Shown here: positions 26,716 through 34,716 of the stretch, piece after piece | Layout: every line of letters begins with the position of its first letter | Position numbering within the stretch: the stretch's first letter is position 1 | DNA from: Nitrospirota bacterium | GTDB lineage: Bacteria; Nitrospirota; Thermodesulfovibrionia; Thermodesulfovibrionales; JdFR-88 | Reading direction: 5' to 3' | Assembly: GCA_021825295.1 (NCBI GenBank) | Contig: JAKAHV010000023.1 | Span: 1 to 46,689, forward strand | Length of the DNA stretch: 46,689 nucleotides | The notes under the pieces: generated by a model | The model's database searches: none | Seen by the model: only the letters and a program-made list of their open reading frames with translations | What the model was told of the DNA's origin: nothing | Position numbers and translations under genes: made by a program

Positions 26716-28017
26716 TTGCCTACATTTGCAGGCGGCGTACATCCGCCGGATAAAAAGGAGCTCTCCGAGTCCAAACAGATAACCCCGCTAAAGGCGCCCG
26801 ACCGGGTGGTGGTCCTCCTCAGGCAGCATATAGGCGCCCCCGCGAAGGCGGCGGTCTCCATAGGCGACGAGGTCAAGATAGGCACGGTGGTGGGCCGCCC
26901 CGAGGGGTTTGTCTCCGCGCCCGTGCATTCCTCCGTATCGGGCAAGGTCATAGCCATCGGGGAGTTCCCGACGGCCATGGGCCGGCCGGCTGAGGCGGTG
27001 GTGATAGAAAATGACGGCAAGGAAGAATGGGCGGAGCTGAAGGAAGACCCCGCCTTCATGGACCTGCCGCCGGAGCAGATAAAGGAGAAGATAAAGGCCG
27101 CTGGAATAGTCGGCATGGGCGGCGCGACGTTTCCGACTGCCGTGAAACTTTCTCCCCCCAAGGAAAAGACCGTGGACGTTGTCATTGTAAACGGGGCTGA
27201 ATGCGAGCCCTATCTGACAGCCGATCACAGGCTGATGGTTGAAAGGCCCTCGGATGTCATAAACGGGCTCAGGCTTATCATGCGCTCCCTCGGGGTCAAA
27301 AAGGGTTTTGTCGGGATAGAGGACAACAAACCCGACGCCATAGCCGGGATGCGGAAGGCCGCCTCCGCCTTCCAGGATGTCGAGGTCGTCTCCATGCAGG
27401 TCAAGTACCCTCAGGGGGCGGAAAAAATGCTCATAAAGGCCATAACGGGCAGGGAGGTGCCGCCGAGGGCGCTGCCGATGGATGTGGGCGTGGTTGTGCA
27501 GAACGTAGGGACAACAGTGGCCGTTTACGAGGCCGTTCGCTTCGGCAAGCCTCTCATCGAGAGGGTGGTCACCGTCACGGGCGAGGGCATACGTGAGCCC
27601 AAAAACCTGATGGCGAGGATCGGCTCCCTGGTGTCCGGTCTGATAGATGAGTGCGGCGGTTTCTCCGCCCAGGTGGCGAAGGTTGTGGCGGGCGGCCCGA
27701 TGATGGGTTTCGCCCTCAGCTCCCTCGATGTGCCCGTGACGAAGGGCACATCGGGAATACTTGTCCTGCCCGAGGAGGGTATCTTCCATGCGGACGAGTT
27801 CAAGCCCTGCATAAGGTGCAGCCGTTGTGTCGACGTCTGTCCAATGGGACTTACGCCCGGCCTTCTGAGCGTGCTCGCGGAGAAGGGACGCTACGAAGAG
27901 GCAAAAGAGCACAACCTCTTTGATTGCTTCGAATGCGGATCGTGCGCCTTTGTCTGCCCTTCGAAGAGGCCCATTGTCCAGCTTGTAAGGCTCGCGAAAT
28001 CCATGGTCAAACCCTGA
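26716..28017 (+). CDS. rnfC: Rnf complex subunit C (NADH-binding, two [4Fe-4S])
   Basis: I place the start at TTG 26716, seven bases after AGGAGG, giving 433 residues beginning (f)M-PTFAGGVHPP, which matches the usual RnfC start; the ATG at 26650 would add unrelated residues. It contains the barrel-sandwich/SLBB regions, the Rossmann-like NADH/FMN site (GIVGMGGATFPTAVKL, VNGAECEPYLTADHRL) and two ferredoxin motifs (CIRCSRCVDVCP, CFECGSCAFVCP). RnfC exchanges electrons with NAD(H) on the cytoplasmic side. It lacks the long Ala/Lys-rich C-terminal tail of the E. coli homologue. It is the first gene of rnfCDGEAB. Confidence 0.95.
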   Translation: MPTFAGGVHPPDKKELSESKQITPLKAPDRVVVLLRQHIGAPAKAAVSIGDEVKIGTVVGRPEGFVSAPVHSSVSGKVIAIGEFPTAMGRPAEAVVIENDGKEEWAELKEDPAFMDLPPEQIKEKIKAAGIVGMGGATFPTAVKLSPPKEKTVDVVIVNGAECEPYLTADHRLMVERPSDVINGLRLIMRSLGVKKGFVGIEDNKPDAIAGMRKAASAFQDVEVVSMQVKYPQGAEKMLIKAITGREVPPRALPMDVGVVVQNVGTTVAVYEAVRFGKPLIERVVTVTGEGIREPKNLMARIGSLVSGLIDECGGFSAQVAKVVAGGPMMGFALSSLDVPVTKGTSGILVLPEEGIFHADEFKPCIRCSRCVDVCPMGLTPGLLSVLAEKGRYEEAKEHNLFDCFECGSCAFVCPSKRPIVQLVRLAKSMVKP

Positions 28018-28032
28018 GGAGAAGAGATACAG

Positions 28033-29088
28033 ATGGCCGCGATCAGCGAAAAAGCAAAAGGGCAGCAGAGACTAATCGTATCCGTAAGCCCCCATATAAG
28101 GAGCGAGGTCACGGTTTCGAAGATCATGTGGACGGTGAGCGCAAGCCTGCTGCCGGCCCTGGTGATGGGGGTTTACTTTTTCGGTCCCAAGGCGCTGGGC
28201 ATAGTCGCGCTTTGCGTCGTCTCCTCGGTCGTCTTCGAGCACCTGATCGGCAAGGCGATAGGCAAACCCGGCACGATCTCGGATGGCAGCGCCTTTTTGA
28301 CGGGACTTCTGCTTGGCATGAACCTTCCCGCCTCGCTCTGGTCCATAAACCCGTTCATGCTCCATGTGCCCATATTGGGCTCCCTCTTTGCGATAGTGAT
28401 AACGAAGCTGCTCTTCGGGGGGCTCGGCTACAACATATTCAATCCCGCGCTCATGGGAAGGGCGTTTCTGCTCGTCTCCTGGCCGCGCGCGATGACCACC
28501 TGGCTGGCGCCAACCGCCACTTTTGTGGGGCTTGACGCAAAGACCACCGCAACCCCGCTTGGGATACTCAAAGAGGAAGGCGTGGGAAAGCTCATGGAGA
28601 TATTCGGCACGAAGGGCAACCTCTACCTGCACCTGCTCATAGGAGACCGCGCGGGCTCGATCGGCGAGGTCTCCGTGCTGGCCCTCCTTATAGGCGGCCT
28701 GTTTCTGCTCTACAAAAAGTATATAACATGGCACATACCCATATCCTTTCTGGCTACCGTGGGGGTCGTGGTCTGGATTTTCGGCGGCAAGGACCCCGCG
28801 ACAGGCCACCTGGTGCTGTTCACGGGCGACCCGGTCATGCATCTGCTCTCCGGCGGCCTGATGCTGGGGGCATTCTTCATGGCGACGGACTATGTCACGG
28901 GTCCGCAGCTAAGGTCCGCCCAGGTCATCTTCGGCATCGGCTGCGGCCTCATCACCTGCCTCATAAGGCTGCTAGGCGGCTTCCCGGAGGGCGTGATGTT
29001 CGCAATCCTTCTCATGAACTGCTTCGCCCCTCTCATTGACAGGGCTGTCAAATCGAAACCCTTCGGCTTCAGGGAGGTTAAGGCGTGA
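28033..29088 (+). CDS. rnfD: Rnf complex subunit D (membrane, covalent FMN)
   Basis: The 351-residue polytopic protein begins with a short cytoplasmic part ending VSPHIRSEVTVSKIMW and has about ten transmembrane helices. The expected covalent flavin-attachment threonine lies in DAKTTATPLG, corresponding to the SGAT-like motif of RnfD/NqrB. The conserved FNPALMGRAFLL and FFMATDYVTGP segments are present. It is part of the ion-translocating core. It starts 15 bases after rnfC behind GAGGAG and overlaps rnfG by four bases. Confidence 0.95.
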   Translation: MAAISEKAKGQQRLIVSVSPHIRSEVTVSKIMWTVSASLLPALVMGVYFFGPKALGIVALCVVSSVVFEHLIGKAIGKPGTISDGSAFLTGLLLGMNLPASLWSINPFMLHVPILGSLFAIVITKLLFGGLGYNIFNPALMGRAFLLVSWPRAMTTWLAPTATFVGLDAKTTATPLGILKEEGVGKLMEIFGTKGNLYLHLLIGDRAGSIGEVSVLALLIGGLFLLYKKYITWHIPISFLATVGVVVWIFGGKDPATGHLVLFTGDPVMHLLSGGLMLGAFFMATDYVTGPQLRSAQVIFGIGCGLITCLIRLLGGFPEGVMFAILLMNCFAPLIDRAVKSKPFGFREVKA

Positions 29089-29714
29089 AAGACCTGATAA
29101 AGATAACCCTGAACCTTGCAATCATATTCATCTGCGCTGGCGCGATTCTGGCGGTGGTCTATGCCGGCACCGAGCCCAGGATCGAGCTGACGAAGAAGCT
29201 GGAGAAAGAGAAGGCGCTGAAATCCCTGATACCGGAGGCCGCCTTCATAAACACCGCGGGCACCTATGAGCCGCTGGAGGGCAAGAAGGCGGAATACTAC
29301 ATCGCGAAGGACAAAAACGGAAAGCCTGTGGGCTATATCGCCTCCTCCTACAGCAAGGGGTATTCGAGCATCATACACCTGTTTGTCGCCGTCGACCCGG
29401 CCATGCGCGTGAAGGCCATAAACATACTCGACGAACAGGAGACGCCGGGGCTTGGCGACGATATAGGGAAGAAGTACTTCCAGGACCGCTTCAAGGGCAA
29501 GACGCTGGATCAGCTCGTGGTGGTGAAAAACCCCGACCCGGCAAAGATACAGGCGGTTACCGGGGCGACCATCTCCAGCAAGGCGGCCACCAAGGGCGTC
29601 AGGACGGGTGTGGAGTTCCTGATGAAGACCTATCTGCCAGGCAAAGGGGTAACCAATGGCGCAGCCTGTACACAACCGAAAGCGCCGGATAAAGGGGAAG
29701 GGAGCAATAAATGA
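29085..29714 (+). CDS. rnfG: Rnf complex subunit G (periplasmic covalent FMN)
   Basis: The gene uses GTG at 29085, overlapping the rnfD stop (GTGA) and preceded by AGGGAGG. The 209-residue protein has one N-terminal membrane anchor (about 7-27) and an FMN-binding domain with the attachment motif TGATISSKA, in which the threonine carries phosphoester-linked FMN. The preceding QETPGLGDDIG segment is characteristic. It ends in a charged tail and overlaps rnfE (ATGA). Confidence 0.94.
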   Translation: MKDLIKITLNLAIIFICAGAILAVVYAGTEPRIELTKKLEKEKALKSLIPEAAFINTAGTYEPLEGKKAEYYIAKDKNGKPVGYIASSYSKGYSSIIHLFVAVDPAMRVKAINILDEQETPGLGDDIGKKYFQDRFKGKTLDQLVVVKNPDPAKIQAVTGATISSKAATKGVRTGVEFLMKTYLPGKGVTNGAACTQPKAPDKGEGSNK

Positions 29715-30346
29715 GCACCGAAGGCAAGACAAGCTATGCCGGGCTTTTGAAAAACGGCATTTTCGGGGAAAACCCCGTTTTCAGGGTCGCGCTGAGCCTC
29801 TGCCCGTCTGTGGCGGTCACCAATACCCTCAAGGGCGGCCTGCTGATGGGCATAGGGGTGTTTTTCGTCCAGACCCTGGCGAACGTCTCCGTCTCCATCG
29901 TGCGCAATTTCGTCCACCAGAGGATAAGGCTGCCTGCGTACATCCTCATAATAGGCATGTGGGTGACGGCAATAAACCTGCTGCTGGAGGCTTACGCATA
30001 CGGGCTTTACAAGCAGATAGGCCTGTACTTGCAGCTTATAGTCGCCTTCGCCATAATACTTTCCAGGGCGGAGCTGTTCGCGAGCAAGAACAAGGTGGTG
30101 CCGTCGCTTTTTGACGGGCTCGGCATGGGGATGGGCTTTCTGATAGCTCTTCTGACCATCAGTTTCTTCCGGGAGCTGCTCGGCAGCGGCTCGCTCTTTG
30201 GATACCATATCGTGGATACGAAGCCAGTGCTGCTGTTCGTGCTGCCGGCCGGCGGGTTTTTCGCGGTGGGGCTTCTCATGGGATTTTTCAACTGGATAGA
30301 CATGAGGTTCTTCGGAGGACACGGGGCCTCGGGCGCAAGCCACTGA
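29711..30346 (+). CDS. rnfE: Rnf complex subunit E (membrane)
   Basis: The 211-residue protein is the RnfE/NqrD-type six-helix membrane subunit. Hallmarks are NPVFRVALSLCPSVAVTNTL near the N-terminus and LGMGMGFLIALLTISFFRELL. The Cys of LCP is at the site that coordinates iron with RnfA in the membrane. It overlaps rnfG by four bases and has GGGGAAGGGAG upstream. Confidence 0.95.
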   Translation: MSTEGKTSYAGLLKNGIFGENPVFRVALSLCPSVAVTNTLKGGLLMGIGVFFVQTLANVSVSIVRNFVHQRIRLPAYILIIGMWVTAINLLLEAYAYGLYKQIGLYLQLIVAFAIILSRAELFASKNKVVPSLFDGLGMGMGFLIALLTISFFRELLGSGSLFGYHIVDTKPVLLFVLPAGGFFAVGLLMGFFNWIDMRFFGGHGASGASH

Positions 30347-30368
30347 CCCCGGGAGAGGAATTTTTACA

Positions 30369-30950
30369 ATGGGAAAACTCCTTGAACTCGTAATCGCGGC
30401 CTCGCTGGTGAACAACTTCGTCTTCACCAGGTACCTGGGGCTCTGCATTTTCTTTGGCGTATCCAAGAAGATGGACACCGCCGTCGGCATGAGCGTCACC
30501 TTCATCTCCGTCATGGTCATTAGCTCTTCCCTGAGCTGGGTCGCCTATCACTTCGTCATGGCGCCGTATCATCTGGAGTTTCTGAAGATACTGGTCTTTA
30601 TAGTGATTATCGCGGCCTTTGTCCAGGCGGCCGACACGATGATGAGGAAGGTTGCGCCGGCCCTGTATTACAAGCTGGGCATCTACCTTGCGCTGATAAC
30701 CACCAACTGCATCATCCTTGCCGTGCCCCTCATCAATGCCGACTCGGGTTATAGCTTCATCGATTCGATAGTCTTTGGCTTTGGCTCCGGCCTGGGTTTC
30801 GCCCTTGCCCTGGTGATCATGGCCAGCATAAGGGAGAAGCTGGAGGTGGCCGACGTCCCGAAACCGTTCCGGGGGCTGCCGATAGCATTTGTCCTTACAG
30901 GGCTCATAGCGCTTGCCTTTATCGGATTTTCCGGTTTGATAACGCTTTGA
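30369..30950 (+). CDS. rnfA: Rnf complex subunit A (membrane)
   Basis: The 193-residue RnfA/NqrE-type protein has six transmembrane helices. It begins with the conserved LVNNFVFTRYLGLCIFFGVS and has ITTNCIILAVPL as the symmetric counterpart; these two cysteines complete the intramembrane iron site with RnfE. Length is canonical. It lies 22 bases after rnfE. Confidence 0.96.
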   Translation: MGKLLELVIAASLVNNFVFTRYLGLCIFFGVSKKMDTAVGMSVTFISVMVISSSLSWVAYHFVMAPYHLEFLKILVFIVIIAAFVQAADTMMRKVAPALYYKLGIYLALITTNCIILAVPLINADSGYSFIDSIVFGFGSGLGFALALVIMASIREKLEVADVPKPFRGLPIAFVLTGLIALAFIGFSGLITL

Positions 30951-30994
30951 TTGGGGTGTTAAAATAAATTGATGAATTCGCATAAAGGGGTGAG

Positions 30995-32059
30995 ATGATG
31001 CATGCCGCTTCCTTCAATCCGATTGACGCAATAAAATTTACGGTTATCTTCCTGGGCGGCATGGGCGCGCTTTTCGGGCTCGGTCTGGCGTATGCCGCAC
31101 AGAAGTTCTCGGTGAAGGTGGACCCCAAGGTGACCCAGGTGCGAAACGCCCTTCCCGGGGCAAACTGCGGGGCGTGCGGATTTGCGGGCTGCCAGGGTTA
31201 TGCGGAGGCGGTCGTCGCGAGGCTGGAAGTTGCACCGAACCTCTGCGCACCCGGCAAGGCGTCGGTGGCCCAGCAGGTGGCGGCCATCACCGGCAAGGTG
31301 GCGGAGGCAAAGGAGCCGGAATTCGCCCGCATCATGTGCCAGGGCGGTTGCTCGAAATCGCAGAAGAGATACAAATATGAGGGCGTGCGGGACTGCCGGG
31401 CCGCAGTGCTTGCCGGCGGCGGCGACAAGGCCTGCAGGTACGGCTGCCTCGGATACGGCACCTGCGCGGCTGTCTGCCCCTTTGGCGCCATAACGATGAC
31501 GGAAGACGATCTGCCGTATGTGGACATCACCAAATGCACGGGATGCCGCAAGTGCGAGGCCGCCTGCCCCATGAAGGTCATAGAGGTCCTGCCGGCCTCG
31601 AAGGAAGTGCTCGTCGCCTGCCACTCGAAGGATAAGGGAGTGGACACCAGGAAAAACTGCGAGGTGGGCTGCATAGCCTGCGGGATGTGCCAGAAGGTCT
31701 GCCCGTTCGAGGCGGTCTCCGTAGCGAATAACCTGGCCAGGGTAGATGTAAACAAGTGCAAGGTCTGCGGGCTTTGCACCACGAAATGCCCCACCGGAGC
31801 CATCAAGGACTATATACCCGTCAGGTCCAAGGCCTTCGTAATGGACAACTGCATCGGCTGCAATATCTGCCAGAAGGTCTGCCCGGTTGATGCCGCGTCA
31901 GGGGTCCTCAAACAGAAGCACCAGATAGACCAGGCGAAGTGCATAGGCTGCGGCATCTGCACCGCGAAATGCCCCGTCCAGGCGATAGATGGCACCTTCA
32001 ACGCCCCGGCCGTCTTCGAGGCGGCGAAGGCCAAAAAGGTCAAGACCGCGGCCGCCTGA
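30995..32059 (+). CDS. rnfB: Rnf complex subunit B, polyferredoxin-type
   Basis: The 354-residue RnfB is much longer than the 192-residue E. coli form. It has an N-terminal membrane helix (about 10-30) and the Fe-S domain GANCGACGFAGCQGYAEAV with a following NLCAPG. Then comes a chain of ferredoxin motifs: CLGYGTCAAVCP, CTGCRKCEAACP, CIACGMCQKVCP, CKVCGLCTTKCP, CIGCNICQKVCP and CIGCGICTAKCP. That suggests at least six to seven [4Fe-4S] clusters. It accepts electrons from reduced ferredoxin and passes them to the membrane core. Extended RnfB proteins are known in clostridia and delta-proteobacteria. The operon ends here with a strong terminator. Confidence 0.95.
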   Translation: MMHAASFNPIDAIKFTVIFLGGMGALFGLGLAYAAQKFSVKVDPKVTQVRNALPGANCGACGFAGCQGYAEAVVARLEVAPNLCAPGKASVAQQVAAITGKVAEAKEPEFARIMCQGGCSKSQKRYKYEGVRDCRAAVLAGGGDKACRYGCLGYGTCAAVCPFGAITMTEDDLPYVDITKCTGCRKCEAACPMKVIEVLPASKEVLVACHSKDKGVDTRKNCEVGCIACGMCQKVCPFEAVSVANNLARVDVNKCKVCGLCTTKCPTGAIKDYIPVRSKAFVMDNCIGCNICQKVCPVDAASGVLKQKHQIDQAKCIGCGICTAKCPVQAIDGTFNAPAVFEAAKAKKVKTAAA

Positions 32060-32087
32060 GATTTTTTCAAAAGCTGTTTTCTTCTGG

Positions 32088-32117
32088 AGCCGCCGGGCAA
32101 GGCGGCTTTTCTTTTTT
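32088..32117 (+). terminator. Intrinsic terminator of the rnf operon
   Basis: AGCCGCC (32088-32094) pairs with GGCGGCT (32101-32107) around a 6-nt loop and is followed by TTTCTTTTTT. It sits 30 bases after the rnfB stop. Confidence 0.9.
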
Positions 32118-32181
32118 GGCTCTTCAGGCTTTTGTGTGGGATCAGCAGTATTAAAAATAATTTGTATATTTTGCGCTTGCC

Positions 32182-32229
32182 GATACCTGCCAGGCCCTTT
32201 CGTTCGGTCGCGCGGTTCCGGACGTATCC
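32182..32229 (+). repeat. 48-bp dispersed repeat, copy A
   Basis: It aligns without gaps to 38488-38535 at about 82 percent identity. The shared core is CCTTTCGTTCGG and GCGGTTCCGG, flanked by GATA and GTATCC ends able to pair. Function unknown. Confidence 0.6.
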
Positions 32230-32338
32230 AGACGGCGGGATTTAGATCGTCTTCGAGGGCGAATGGCGAAAGATTGGCAGGATGCGGCGCGTCGTGATCC
32301 GTCCGCCTGCTCGCTCTCTCAAGGGCCAGGCAGGTATC
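32182..32338. repeat. MITE-like structure with 18-bp inverted ends
   Basis: GATACCTGCCAGGCCCTT (32182-32199) and AAGGGCCAGGCAGGTATC (32321-32338) are inverted repeats with one mismatch, 157 bp end to end, without coding capacity. The left 48 bp (32182-32229) recur at 38488-38535. This could be a small non-autonomous mobile element or a pair of oppositely oriented repeat units. Confidence 0.55.
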
Positions 32339-32402
32339 AGCTTTATACTCCCGGAAATCTCAGTGATCTACTCCTTGTATGTCGGGGCCGGGGGAGCGGA
32401 AC

Positions 32403-33161
32403 TCAGTCGCGGGGGGTTGCGCGCCTTTCGAGCATCGGTTCGTTCTTGTACAGCGTGGGAAGGAGGTCCTCGATGCTGTCGATCAGGTAATCGGCCTCTT
32501 TTACGGGGGCCTGCCTGTTTCCGTAGCCGTAAGTCACGGCTACAGTGCACTTGACCCCGGCCTTTCTGCCCGCCTCGATATCGAACCTGCTGTCGCCGAC
32601 CACGACGGCCTCCTCCGGGCGTGAATTCAATTTTTTCAGGACATAAAAAACGGGCTCCGGAGAGGGTTTTCTCTCCCCCGCGGTCTCCGGGCCGACCACG
32701 AGATCGAACTGCTCCGCCAGATCAAGCCCCTCCAGTATTTTCATGGTGAGAGGTACACGCTTGTTGGTGATTATCGCCTTTTTGAAGCCCTTTAGGTTTT
32801 TGAGCGTCTCCGGCACCCCGGGGTACGTTTGCGTATGGTCCAGGAGATGTTTCCGGTAATGGGCCAAAAATTCCCTGGTCAGGTCCTCCGCCAGTTGCCG
32901 ACCGTCTTTGGCCCCTTCCGCCTGCGAACCCTCCGCCGCGGCGTCCGCCGCTGCCGGGCCGGCCGTCAGCGAACCATCCCTCTGGATGGCCTTTTCGATG
33001 AGCTTGCCTATCCCCTCGCCGACGATCCCCTTGACCTGCTTTTCCGTCAGCCTGCTTTTCAGGCCGCACCTGCCGAATGCGTAATTGAGGGAATTGGTGA
33101 TATCGGTCAGCGTGTCTATGAGTGTGCCGTCCAGATCAAATATGAACAAAGATATAGGCAT
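32403..33161 (-). CDS. HAD-family hydrolase, phosphoglycolate phosphatase-like
   Basis: The 252-residue protein shows the HAD motifs FDLDGTLIDT (8-17; nucleophile and acid Asp), TNKR, a catalytic Lys in RKPSPEP, and VVGDSRFDIEAG. The helical cap (about 20-110) is enlarged by an Ala/Gly-rich insert near residues 65-95 that looks like a flexible linker. Gph-type enzymes remove 2-phosphoglycolate formed by DNA repair or oxygenation, but related HADs use other phosphomonoesters. No Shine-Dalgarno exists; an extended -10 (TGATATAAT) ends five bases before the ATG, so the mRNA is probably leaderless. Confidence 0.85.
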   Translation of the reverse strand: MPISLFIFDLDGTLIDTLTDITNSLNYAFGRCGLKSRLTEKQVKGIVGEGIGKLIEKAIQRDGSLTAGPAAADAAAEGSQAEGAKDGRQLAEDLTREFLAHYRKHLLDHTQTYPGVPETLKNLKGFKKAIITNKRVPLTMKILEGLDLAEQFDLVVGPETAGERKPSPEPVFYVLKKLNSRPEEAVVVGDSRFDIEAGRKAGVKCTVAVTYGYGNRQAPVKEADYLIDSIEDLLPTLYKNEPMLERRATPRD

Positions 33162-33166
33162 TGGAA

Positions 33167-33175
33167 ATTATATCA
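33167..33175 (-). promoter_or_regulatory. Extended -10 promoter of the HAD phosphatase gene (leaderless)
   Basis: On the minus strand TGATATAAT (33175-33167) combines a TGn extension and a perfect -10 hexamer, ending five bases before the ATG. The -35 region is not recognisable, as expected for extended -10 promoters. Confidence 0.55.
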
Positions 33176-33231
33176 CATCCGCATCGGCGGGATTTCCCCC
33201 TCCATAGGGCGGAAGTGGGGAAACGCGCGCT

Positions 33232-34155
33232 TTACAGGCCGCCGGCCATATTCAGCTCCACGAGCCTTTTATTTATGTCTATGGCGGCCTCGGCGCCTTC
33301 CCCGGCGGCTATGACTGCCTGATCGTTGCCGGCAAGCGGGCCTACCATATAGAGCCCGCGCATGCTGGATTCAAAATGCCGGTTCGTCTCGTACTTGCCG
33401 GATGGGTTTCGCTTAAGGCCCAGGCCGGCCAGGAAAGAATCGTTTAACGTGTAGCCGTAATTTGAGAGCACCACATGGCAGGCGACACGCCTGCCGCTTT
33501 TGAATTGTGCAGCCTCAAGCTCCGCTTCGCCCAAAAGCCCTTCCGGCTCGTCGAAGATAACTTCAATGCCCTCGTTTTCAAGCGCTTCCCTGTAGCCGGG
33601 CGGCGGCTCATATCCAGCCAGCGCGACGGTGACCCTATTCGTGTACATCTGCTTTACAGCCAGGGCCAGACGAAGCGCGCTCTCCGAATTTCCGAGGATG
33701 ACGGTCTTCTTGCCCCTCATGCGATACCCGTCGCAGTCCAGGCAGGTAAAAAAATTTTTGGCGAAGAACTTCTGGAGGTCCTTTATCCGGGGCAGGTTGT
33801 CGCGGGCCCCGGTCGAGACGATGGCAAATCTCCCCGTAAAAAACGCGCCATCGGTTGTTTCTATCCGGAAGACACCTTCGCCGGGACCCTTTGCCACCGC
33901 GGAGACCGTCTTTTTTTCGATGCGCGCGCCGAAGCGGAGGGCCTGTGAGATGCCGGTTTCAATGAGTTCACGGCCGGAGATGAGCGGCTGGCCAAGAAAA
34001 TTTTCAATCTCCTTTGCGTGCAGCGTCCTGCCGCCTCCCCTGTCCAGGACAAGGACACTGCGGCAGTAGCGGCCGAGATAAACGGCGGCCTGAAGGCCGC
34101 CCGGCCCCGCCCCAACAATTACACAATCATACTGGATATCCTTGTTGCCGGCCAT
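33232..34155 (-). CDS. Thioredoxin-reductase-like FAD/NAD(P)-dependent oxidoreductase
   Basis: The 307-residue flavoprotein has an FAD-binding Rossmann motif IVGAGPGGLQAA (13-24), a redox-type CLDC pair followed by Asp-Gly (Cys138, Cys141; TrxR uses CxxCDG), a second nucleotide motif ILGNSESALRLA, and a C-terminal MRGLYMVGPLAGNDQAV FAD-contact segment. The second motif deviates from TrxR GGGxxA, so cofactor preference is uncertain. It probably reduces thioredoxin or another thiol partner in the cytoplasm. It lies 70 bp upstream of the HAD gene on the same strand, which has its own promoter. Confidence 0.85.
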   Translation of the reverse strand: MAGNKDIQYDCVIVGAGPGGLQAAVYLGRYCRSVLVLDRGGGRTLHAKEIENFLGQPLISGRELIETGISQALRFGARIEKKTVSAVAKGPGEGVFRIETTDGAFFTGRFAIVSTGARDNLPRIKDLQKFFAKNFFTCLDCDGYRMRGKKTVILGNSESALRLALAVKQMYTNRVTVALAGYEPPPGYREALENEGIEVIFDEPEGLLGEAELEAAQFKSGRRVACHVVLSNYGYTLNDSFLAGLGLKRNPSGKYETNRHFESSMRGLYMVGPLAGNDQAVIAAGEGAEAAIDINKRLVELNMAGGL

Positions 34156-34322
34156 GCCTTAATGATAGAGGATTTGCCGGGCGGTTGCCATTTATGCGGC
34201 AGGTGCGGAAAGGGTTTCACCTGATTGACAGATGGGGAACCCCTGATAGAATGAAATTAAGCCCGGATAGCGATTGTGCTGGAGCGGGCTGCGCTTTGAA
34301 GAAAGGAGGTTCTTTAGGGAAT

Positions 34323-34622
34323 ATGCCAACAATGGTAACAATGCAGATGGCGCTTGTCAAAAGCTGCAATGTCTCGGAGTGCGCGTATTGCAAACAGGGC
34401 AACGAATGCCACGCCATGGCCATAACGGTAGGCGGACCCCATCCCTATTGCGACACTTTTTTCCGGAGTTCAGGCAAGGGCGGCGCGGAGCAGACCGGCG
34501 CCGTAGGGGCATGCAAGGTGGACAACTGCAAGTTCAATGTGAAATTCGAATGTTCGGCGGAAGGCATTGACGTGGGTATCCACGAGGACCACGCGGACTG
34601 CAAGACGTTCAGCCCCAGATAA
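34323..34622 (+). CDS. DUF1540 domain protein (two Cys-rich repeats)
   Basis: I choose ATG 34323, downstream of AAAGGAGGT (34302-34310), giving 99 residues; upstream codons in the frame overlap the divergent flavoprotein gene and look non-coding. Two DUF1540-type units are visible: VKSCNVSECAYCKQGNECHA with YCDTFF, and VGACKVDNCKFNVKFECSA with DCKTFS. The regularly spaced cysteines suggest metal or Fe-S binding. DUF1540 proteins are common in anaerobes and have no known function. A bidirectional terminator follows immediately. Confidence 0.8.
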   Translation: MPTMVTMQMALVKSCNVSECAYCKQGNECHAMAITVGGPHPYCDTFFRSSGKGGAEQTGAVGACKVDNCKFNVKFECSAEGIDVGIHEDHADCKTFSPR

Positions 34623-34647
34623 ACGGCGAACGCACTGTAAAGAGAAA

Positions 34648-34679
34648 CCCCCGCGCAAGACATCTTGCGCGGGGGTTTT
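34648..34679. terminator. Bidirectional intrinsic terminator between convergent genes
   Basis: The 12-bp perfect stem CCCCCGCGCAAG (34648-34659) / CTTGCGCGGGGG (34664-34675) with loop ACAT has TTTT on the plus side and TTTCTCT on the minus side. It serves the DUF1540 gene and the convergent lipoprotein gene. Confidence 0.9.
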
Positions 34680-34716
34680 GCCATTTCCGAAACGGCCTGA
34701 AGAAATTTTTTACTGC

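Larger units (their letters stand above)
32060..32402. other. Gene-free stretch after rnfB
   Basis: The 343 bp between convergent rnfB and the HAD phosphatase gene contain the rnf terminator (32088-32117) and a repeat structure with inverted ends (32182-32338). Reading frames crossing it lack protein-like composition. Confidence 0.7.

Noticed and set aside
32060-32402. Riboswitch or structured leader in the gap after rnfB
   Set aside because: The gap lies between convergent genes, so no downstream gene could be controlled; the structure is better described as a repeat.
34014-34322. Longer start for the DUF1540 protein at 34014
   Set aside because: The extension overlaps the divergent flavoprotein gene, has no ribosome binding site and unnatural composition, while AAAGGAGGT lies before 34323.
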